Shown: positions 24,411-29,484 of the stretch, piece by piece
How positions within the stretch are numbered: the stretch's first letter is position 1
Layout: the number at the start of each line of letters is the position of its first letter
Source: Collinsella aerofaciens
GTDB taxonomy: Bacteria > Actinomycetota > Coriobacteriia > Coriobacteriales > Coriobacteriaceae
Assembly: GCA_905213325.1 (NCBI GenBank)
Contig: CAJMHW010000021.1
Location: 1 to 36,511, forward strand
Direction: 5' to 3'
Length of the DNA: 36,511 bases
Notes under the pieces: model-generated
Seen by the model: the letters and a program-made list of their open reading frames with translations, nothing else
Database searches by the model: none
Told to the model about the DNA's origin: nothing
Program-made: the position numbers and the translations under genes

Positions 24411-26600
24411 CTAATTATTCAGCATGCGGTCGAAGCTTCCCGAGTCGCCATCCCGATAGTCGGCGGTCATCAGAATCTCCTGTGGAATGCGCCCGCCCTC
24501 GCGCAGCACGTTGCGGAACTGCACGCGCGTGACCATAGGCAAATCTTTGATCGTCGCCGCTAGGTTCTGCGGCACGCCCTGGTTGGCAGCCGCGGGCTCG
24601 CACTCTCCGCCGGCCTTTACGCGACGCTTGTGCTCGGCGAGCATGGCGCGATACATACCGGCATGCAGGCGAATCTCAACGACATTGGCATTACGGGCCT
24701 GCTCGACAATGCGCGCACCCTCTCGATCGATGTCGCCCACGTAGTAGACATAATTAAAGCGATAGCCGATCTCGGCCAGATAATCATCCAGTGCGTGCGA
24801 AACGCTCGCCTTGCAGCCGCCGCCAAAGATCACGCCACCAACTTTGGTGCCAAAAAGCTTGGCATGCTTGCGGCCGCGCAGGAGCTTGACGATCTCGTCA
24901 TAGGTGTCCAGGTTCTCGACCATAATGAACGGCTTGTCGGCGCCCAGCGTAAAGAAACCCGTAAAGTGCACGGGGCGGTTGGGGGCGACCTTAATCGCCT
25001 GCATGCTGATGCCCTTTTCGGTCATACGCCGAATCAGGCGCTCGCCGTGCTTGCCGTCAAAGGCCTTCTCATCGTTAAAAATCTGGTAGGCGCGCTGGCG
25101 ACGCGAAGCGACCGGCGTGTCGGCACCGCGATTCTGTTCTATCCAAGCCTGGATGATCGCAATCTCCTCGGCAATCTTGCGGTTGGACATCTCGTTGTGC
25201 TGAGTGCGCTGCGGAGCCTTTTTGCCGTCCTTGCCCTCGACTTTAACAATTTGAGTCTGCTGTTCCTTAATCTTGGAGAGTGCCATTGGCGTAGGAACGA
25301 CCTTGAGCAGCTGCCTGCCCAGGACACGTGCCAGAGCAAACGCCGAAACCTCGCCGTGAGCGGGCGGCTCAGGCTGCTGGGCGGCCGCATCGTTTGCAGT
25401 CGGTTTGGGCTGCGCCTGGGATTTGTGCTTGGAATTTGCCTGAGCTTTGTGCTCTTGCTTTGGCGCGGACGAGCTCTTTTGCGAACGTTCGGACTTGTCC
25501 CCCTTCGCCGGCTGGCGCTTGGGCTGCTCCATCGGGGTCTCAGCCTTCGCATCCTTGTTTTGCGTTGTCGCCTTCTCGGCCACGGCCTCGGCATTTGAGC
25601 CACGGCCGCCACGGTGACGACGACGGCGGGGCTTGCTCGAAGCGCTCTCCCCCGCCTGCTTATCAGCGGACTGTTGGGCTTTGACCTCGGTGTCAGCCGC
25701 AGGCTGCGACTCGGAAGGCTGCTGCTCGCGAGCCGCCGGCTCAACGGCTTTCTCGATCTGTTCGGCCTTCTCGGCCCGAGCGGTCGAAGCCGGCTCGCCC
25801 TTCTCCTGACGCTTTACGGGATACGCGCGCCCCGCAAAACCGCGGCCGGGACGACACGAACCCGGAGCCCTCTTGGCACACTCCTCAACATCGTCTGCAA
25901 CCTCGGAAGGCTCTTCAGCCTCATGCGCGACATCCTGCTGTGCAGCCTTAAAGTGAGCACCGCGACGACGCTTGGGCTCTTGGGCCCCCACGGGCTTTTG
26001 CTCCTTCGCGGGCTTCTGCGACTCAGTAGCAACCTCGGTCTCAACAGCCTCGGTATCGAGCTCATCCTTTTGAGCCACGGCGCGACGGAAGCGCTCCTGC
26101 TGGGCACGGCGCTGAGCATCGCGCTTGCCGCCCCCGCCAAAACCGCCGCGGCCGGCCTTGGCCGTAAAGGCTCGAACGACGCTCTCGTCAAGCAGCTCGT
26201 CGGTATCGATATGCTCGCGCGGAGCTGTTTTCACCGAAGCGGGCGCCTCGACAACGTCCTCGACGGTCTCTTCGGCAGCCTCGGCAAGCTGCTCCTGGAC
26301 ATCACTTATCTCGGCATGAATGGTATAGAACGCCGGGCGCCCGTTAATGCCGCTGCCCTCGATCTTGGTAACGATCTTTGCCGCGATGAGTTCGTCGCGC
26401 ATCGTCTTGGTGTCGCATTCCTTATCGACGGAGCGGAAAATCTGCGCTAGCGCGCTCGATTTGATTTTGAGTGCCTTGCGGCAGAGCAGGTCGTAGGCAA
26501 CCAGCTTGGCGCGCTCGGTAGAAAGCGACGTCTGGCTGCTCAGACGCTCAGCCAGGGCATCGACATTATTTTGGTTATCGGAATATACCGTCTTGGCCAC
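24411..26600 (-). CDS. Orphan JetD-like TOPRIM protein (DUF2220 type) with long low-complexity linker
   Basis: The protein is 729 aa. Residues ~1-100 look like a winged-helix or helical domain (TERAKLVAYDLLCRKALKIKSSALAQIF, KIVTKIEGSGINGRPAFYTI). Residues ~120-420 are Ala/Glu/Lys/Gln-rich and probably disordered, with basic RRRRHRGGRG-like patches. The C-terminal part resembles the Wadjet nuclease subunit JetD: RRQRAYQIFNDEKAFDGKHGERL, then TOPRIM motifs with Glu562 in FIMVENLDTYDEIV, FGGGC, and Asp623/Asp625 in YYVGDIDREGARIVEQAR. JetD cleaves circular DNA with an SMC-like complex, but no jetABC genes are near. A GTG start at 26600 with AAAGGGA upstream is preferred to an ATG at 26624. Function is inferred; a housekeeping topoisomerase-like or RNase M5-like role is possible. 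Confidence 0.75.
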   Translation of the reverse strand: MAKTVYSDNQNNVDALAERLSSQTSLSTERAKLVAYDLLCRKALKIKSSALAQIFRSVDKECDTKTMRDELIAAKIVTKIEGSGINGRPAFYTIHAEISDVQEQLAEAAEETVEDVVEAPASVKTAPREHIDTDELLDESVVRAFTAKAGRGGFGGGGKRDAQRRAQQERFRRAVAQKDELDTEAVETEVATESQKPAKEQKPVGAQEPKRRRGAHFKAAQQDVAHEAEEPSEVADDVEECAKRAPGSCRPGRGFAGRAYPVKRQEKGEPASTARAEKAEQIEKAVEPAAREQQPSESQPAADTEVKAQQSADKQAGESASSKPRRRRHRGGRGSNAEAVAEKATTQNKDAKAETPMEQPKRQPAKGDKSERSQKSSSAPKQEHKAQANSKHKSQAQPKPTANDAAAQQPEPPAHGEVSAFALARVLGRQLLKVVPTPMALSKIKEQQTQIVKVEGKDGKKAPQRTQHNEMSNRKIAEEIAIIQAWIEQNRGADTPVASRRQRAYQIFNDEKAFDGKHGERLIRRMTEKGISMQAIKVAPNRPVHFTGFFTLGADKPFIMVENLDTYDEIVKLLRGRKHAKLFGTKVGGVIFGGGCKASVSHALDDYLAEIGYRFNYVYYVGDIDREGARIVEQARNANVVEIRLHAGMYRAMLAEHKRRVKAGGECEPAAANQGVPQNLAATIKDLPMVTRVQFRNVLREGGRIPQEILMTADYRDGDSGSFDRMLNN

Positions 26601-26617
26601 GGGGTCCCTTTCATATG

Positions 26618-26634
26618 TACACATATACGTCTAT
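26618..26634 (-). promoter_or_regulatory. ATATGTGTACATAT palindrome before the JetD-like gene
   Basis: ATATGT-GT-ACATAT is a near-perfect dyad just upstream of the start codon. A second ATATAGACGTATAT-like AT-rich stretch is adjacent. It could be an operator. The bound factor is unknown. Confidence 0.35.
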
Positions 26635-26705
26635 ATGGTACAACGCGCGAGCCTATCCACGCAAAACATCTGCGAGGACGCCCTTGCATCACCCGTTCTC
26701 GCAAG

Positions 26706-26741
26706 AAAAAAGACCGGGTCCGCGTCGTTGCGGGCCCGATC
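26706..26741 (-). terminator. Intrinsic terminator of cstA
   Basis: On the minus strand GATCGGGCCCGC and GCGGACCCGGTC pair (one wobble, one mismatch), followed by TTTTTT. It lies about 42 nt after the cstA stop. Confidence 0.8.
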
Positions 26742-26783
26742 TTTCCGAGTCATATGGATGGAACGGTTAGCCCATCAAGCTAA

Positions 26784-28673
26784 CTAGGCCTTGGCAGCCT
26801 CGGCGTCGGCAGGAGCCTCGGCGACAGCGGCGCGGCCGTACTCGGCCTTGCCCATCTCGGACCACTCGGGCTCCTCGTCGGGCATGGAACCGGCCTCCTT
26901 ACCGAAGAACTCCTTGAGGCAGTTGACGGCAACGATGAGGCCCAGGACCATCAGCAGGACGGCGAAGACGAGCTGCAGGCCCTTGGTAGCGGCGACGGAG
27001 ACAGCGGCCGTGGTGGCGGTAGCCGGGATGGTACCGAAGAAGCCGTAGGCCTGGACGGCGGTCATGCAGCCCATGGCGCTCTGGACCAGCGAGGTGAAGG
27101 TGCAGCAGAGCAGGAAGGCGACGGGCACGTAAAGCATCCAACCCTTGCGGCCGGTGCACTTGCAGAACACGGCGAGGGTAATCATGGTCATACCGCCGAG
27201 CAGCTGGTTAGAAGCACCAAAGAGCGGCCAGATGTTGGCATAGCCACCAAATGCGAGGGCGAGGCCAGGAAGCAGGGTAACAACCGTGGCGAACCAGGGG
27301 TTGCCGAGGACCCTCATGTAGCCGGCCTTGGACTCGATGGCCAGGGCGTCGTTGGTCTGGGCAAAGAACTCGGAGAACGAGGTGCGAGCGATGCGGGCGA
27401 CGGCATCGAGCGAGGTCAGGGCCAGAGCGGAAACGTTCATGGTCATGAATACGGTTGCGAGCGTGCCGTCAACACCGAAGGCCTGCATACCGCGGGAGAT
27501 GCCGGCGGCAAAGATCTGGAACGGGGTGGAAGCGACACCGGCGTTGAGGGCGCCGGTACCGGCGGTGTTCATATCGGAGAACATGATGCCGGCGACGATG
27601 ATGGCAAGGATGCCGACGAAGGACTCGACAATCATGGCGCCATAGCCGACCTTGACGGCGTCCTGCTCCTTCTCTACCTGCTTGGAGGAGGTACCAGAAG
27701 AAACGAGGCTGTGGAAACCGGAGAGAGCGCCGCAGGCAACGGAGACAAACAGGACCGGGAACATCATGCCGGAGGCAGTGGAGAAGCCGGTGAAGACCGG
27801 AGCGGTGATGGTGGCCTGGCCGTTAACGCCCAGGACGACGATGCCGAGGACAGCGCAGACGATCATGACGATCATCATGATGGAAGTGAGGTAGTCACGC
27901 GGGGTCTTGAGCATCTGGATGGGCATAGCGCCAGCGAAGACAAGGTAGACCATGACGACGGCGAACCACTGGAACTTATCCAGGTAGACCGGGAACTGCA
28001 TACCGACGGCGAACATGAGAACCATGAGGACCACGCCGGTGACGAACTCGGCAGCGCCGGTGAGGTTGAACTTCTTCTGGGCCCAACCAAAGGCGATAGC
28101 GACGAAGGTGAACAGGATGGAGATGGTACCAGCGCAGCCGGCGGCATAGGACTTGGTGAAGTCGATGGCACCGGTAGCGGCACCAGAAGCGTCAACGGCC
28201 GGGGTGAACATGAACGTCTTGCAGACCATGTCGGTGAAAGCGGCGATGACGATGATGCAGAACAGCCAGCAGAACAGCAGGAACAGGCGACGGCCGGTCT
28301 TGCCGATGTACTTCTCGATGAGCTGGGCCAGGGACTTGCCGTTGTTCTTCATCGAGGCGTACAGGGCGCCAAAGTCGTGGACGGCGCCAAAGAAGATGCC
28401 GCCGACGAGGACCCAGAGCACGACGGGAAGCCAGCCGAAGGCCATGGCGACGATCGTACCCGTGACAGGGCCGGCACCGCAGATCGAGCTGAACTGGTGC
28501 GAGAACGCGGTAAAGGCGGAGACGGGCGAGAAGCTGTTGCCGTCCTTCATGCGCTTGGCCGGCGTGAGGACCTCTTTGTCAACGCCCCACTTGTTGGCCA
28601 GCCATCGGCCATAGCCCAGATAGCCGCAAGCGAGCACCGCCGCGGCCACAACCATGAGCAAAACTCCGTTCAT
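26784..28673 (-). CDS. cstA: CstA-family carbon-starvation transporter (peptide/pyruvate)
   Basis: The 629-aa polytopic membrane protein of the CstA family has about 16 hydrophobic segments. The N-terminal CstA signature is visible: GYLGYGRWLANKWGVD, MKDGNSFSPVSAFTAFSHQFSSICGAGPVTGTIVAMAFGWLP and GAVHDFGALYASMKNNGKS. Later come GALSGFHSLVSSGTSSKQVE and FGASNQLLGGMTMITLAVF, and then a hydrophilic acidic tail (EEPEWSEMGKAEYGRAAVAEAPADAEAAKA region). Family members take up peptides (CstA) or pyruvate (BtsT) during carbon limitation. A GGAGG site lies 7 nt upstream of the ATG. The gene has its own promoter and a ~240-nt leader with a leader ORF and terminator, so it is probably under attenuation. 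Peptide versus pyruvate cannot be settled. Confidence 0.93.
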   Translation of the reverse strand: MNGVLLMVVAAAVLACGYLGYGRWLANKWGVDKEVLTPAKRMKDGNSFSPVSAFTAFSHQFSSICGAGPVTGTIVAMAFGWLPVVLWVLVGGIFFGAVHDFGALYASMKNNGKSLAQLIEKYIGKTGRRLFLLFCWLFCIIVIAAFTDMVCKTFMFTPAVDASGAATGAIDFTKSYAAGCAGTISILFTFVAIAFGWAQKKFNLTGAAEFVTGVVLMVLMFAVGMQFPVYLDKFQWFAVVMVYLVFAGAMPIQMLKTPRDYLTSIMMIVMIVCAVLGIVVLGVNGQATITAPVFTGFSTASGMMFPVLFVSVACGALSGFHSLVSSGTSSKQVEKEQDAVKVGYGAMIVESFVGILAIIVAGIMFSDMNTAGTGALNAGVASTPFQIFAAGISRGMQAFGVDGTLATVFMTMNVSALALTSLDAVARIARTSFSEFFAQTNDALAIESKAGYMRVLGNPWFATVVTLLPGLALAFGGYANIWPLFGASNQLLGGMTMITLAVFCKCTGRKGWMLYVPVAFLLCCTFTSLVQSAMGCMTAVQAYGFFGTIPATATTAAVSVAATKGLQLVFAVLLMVLGLIVAVNCLKEFFGKEAGSMPDEEPEWSEMGKAEYGRAAVAEAPADAEAAKA

Positions 28674-28708
28674 TACATTTCCTCCTCTAAAAAGAACTTC
28701 CCAGACAT

Positions 28709-28747
28709 AAAAAATGAGGGCCGTCGGTTGCGCTCGACGGCCCTCAT
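28709..28747 (-). terminator. Terminator inside the cstA leader (attenuator)
   Basis: On the minus strand ATGAGGGCCGTCG pairs with CGACGGCCCTCAT (13 bp) and is followed by TTTTTT. It lies downstream of the cstA promoter and only 36 nt before the cstA start codon. It would therefore stop cstA transcription unless relieved. The tsa operon ends some 740 nt upstream, so this is unlikely to be its terminator. Confidence 0.85.
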
Positions 28748-28771
28748 CTTCATCAGCCGCCCGTTATCGTA

Positions 28772-28835
28772 CGGGCTAGCTGTATGTGCTAACCCGCATC
28801 AGATAATTACTACGCTGATAATGTTTAGCTGATGC
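28772..28835 (-). promoter_or_regulatory. Mutually exclusive stems in the cstA leader
   Basis: In minus-strand RNA, GCAUCAG (28829-28835) can pair with CUGAUGC (28796-28802). GCUAAAC just after it can pair with GGUUAGC. The alternative is a stronger CGGGUUAGC/GCUAGCCCG stem (28788-28796 with 28772-28780). A following GCCCGU/ACGGGC hairpin competes for the same bases. These alternatives sit across the end of the leader ORF and just before the terminator. That layout suits ribosome-controlled attenuation. The exact antiterminator is not clear. Confidence 0.5.
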
Positions 28836-28843
28836 GTGAACAT
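28799..28843 (-). CDS. Ile/Val-rich leader peptide of cstA
   Basis: The short ORF reads MFTHQLNIISVVII and then stops (14 aa, 4 Ile, 2 Val, 1 Leu). It starts at an ATG at 28843, 10 nt after a GAGGA ribosome site. An in-frame ATG at 28867 would lengthen it to 22 aa but lacks a ribosome site. The run Ile-Ile-Ser-Val-Val-Ile-Ile directly before the stop resembles leader peptides of ilv attenuators such as E. coli ilvL (ISVVVIII). It precedes competing stems and a terminator. Stalling at Ile/Val codons during branched-chain amino-acid shortage would couple that shortage to CstA expression. This is inferred from layout. Confidence 0.5.
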   Translation of the reverse strand: MFTHQLNIISVVII

Positions 28844-28867
28844 GTCTAAGAAATCCTCTTCGATCAT

Positions 28868-28896
28868 GATGTGAACGATCCGTGCGTGTTCACATC
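28868..28896 (-). other. 9-bp hairpin at the 5' end of the cstA leader
   Basis: GATGTGAAC and GTTCACATC are perfect arms around an 11-nt loop. They lie just downstream of the predicted transcript start and before the leader ORF. It could be a 5' stabilising stem, or a DNA operator with the TGTGA...TCACA layout. Confidence 0.6.
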
Positions 28897-28914
28897 CCCC
28901 AGTGGTTGAAAAGG

Positions 28915-28943
28915 AGTATGAAACTTTAGTTACCTAAAGTCAA
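28915..28943 (-). promoter_or_regulatory. cstA promoter with embedded operator palindrome
   Basis: TTGACT (-35, complement of 28938-28943) and CATACT (-10, complement of 28915-28920) are 17 nt apart. The perfect palindrome ACTTTAG-TTAC-CTAAAGT (28923-28940) fills the spacer and overlaps the -35, a classic repressor position. Transcription would start near 28908. Confidence 0.65.
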
Positions 28944-29041
28944 CGCAAATATGTAATGAATTTTCAACTTTTTTTGAATTTCTCGGTATAAAGCGCCACT
29001 GACCTCGGACTTTATCCTGCGACAGTTTTTGCTTGAGAGAC

Positions 29042-29194
29042 GTCCCTGCGCGCCGCGGGAACCGGGCTGCCTATATGAACTTTCCTGCTCTACAGTCCTG
29101 CGCAAGACGGAAAGCACATTAAGTGCTTTCCTTTGCGTGCGGAACTCGCGATAAAGTTCATATAGGCAGCCCGGTTCCCGCGGCGCGCAGGGAC
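29042..29194 (-). repeat. Core-and-arms palindromic element, copy 3 (inverted)
   Basis: Perfect 42-bp arms (29042-29083 and 29153-29194), the longest of the four, enclose a 69-nt core (29084-29152) on the minus strand. The core has ATCGCGAGTTCCGCACG, hairpin GGAAAGCAC-TTAAT-GTGCTTTCC and GCAGGACTGTAGAGCAGG, with a CGCAA/TTGCG middle pairing. It faces copy 4, which starts 143 nt away in the opposite orientation. Confidence 0.87.
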
Positions 29195-29208
29195 TCCCAT
29201 CCCAAATG

Positions 29209-29238
29209 TGCGGAGCAAAGCTCCGCACGCCAACTTTT
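29209..29238 (+). other. Short hairpin with T-run between copies 3 and 4
   Basis: GTGCGGAGC-AAA-GCTCCGCAC is followed a few nt later by TTTTTC on the plus strand. It could terminate plus-strand transcription out of copy 3, but no plus-strand gene is present here. The remainder of 29239-29337 shows nothing I can identify. Confidence 0.5.
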
Positions 29239-29337
29239 TCTTTCAACTAAAGAACGTCGGAAATTCGACGCTGACTTGTTAACCTTGCTGGACGCTGTCG
29301 ACGCCAAACCAGCTCAGAAGCTATATCGATACAGAAA

Positions 29338-29472
29338 GGTCCCCGACCGGAGGGGCCGGATATAAGGTTTATCGCGAGTTCCGCACGCAAAGAAGGCCGC
29401 TTAATGTGGCCTTCGTCTTGCGCAGGACTGTAGAGCAGGAAACCTTATATCCGGCCCCTCCGGTCGGGGACC
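29338..29472 (+). repeat. Core-and-arms palindromic element, copy 4
   Basis: Perfect 33-bp arms (29338-29370 and 29440-29472) enclose a 69-nt core (29371-29439). The core has ATCGCGAGTTCCGCACG, hairpin GAAGGCCGC-TTAAT-GTGGCCTTC (one G-T wobble), the middle CGCAA/TTGCG pairing and GCAGGACTGTAGAGCAGG. It ends 12 nt from the stop of the tsaB-rimI-tsaD gene. Confidence 0.87.
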
Positions 29473-29484
29473 GCACCCATACGA

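Noticed and set aside
24411..26600. A complete Wadjet (JetABCD) defence system
   Set aside because: Only a JetD-like protein is present. The neighbours are a tRNA, repeats and cstA, with no SMC, kleisin or accessory gene.
28709..28860. T-box or another known riboswitch in the cstA leader
   Set aside because: No T-box bulge motif (TGGNACC type) or other riboswitch core that I recognise is present. The leader ORF and competing stems explain it better.
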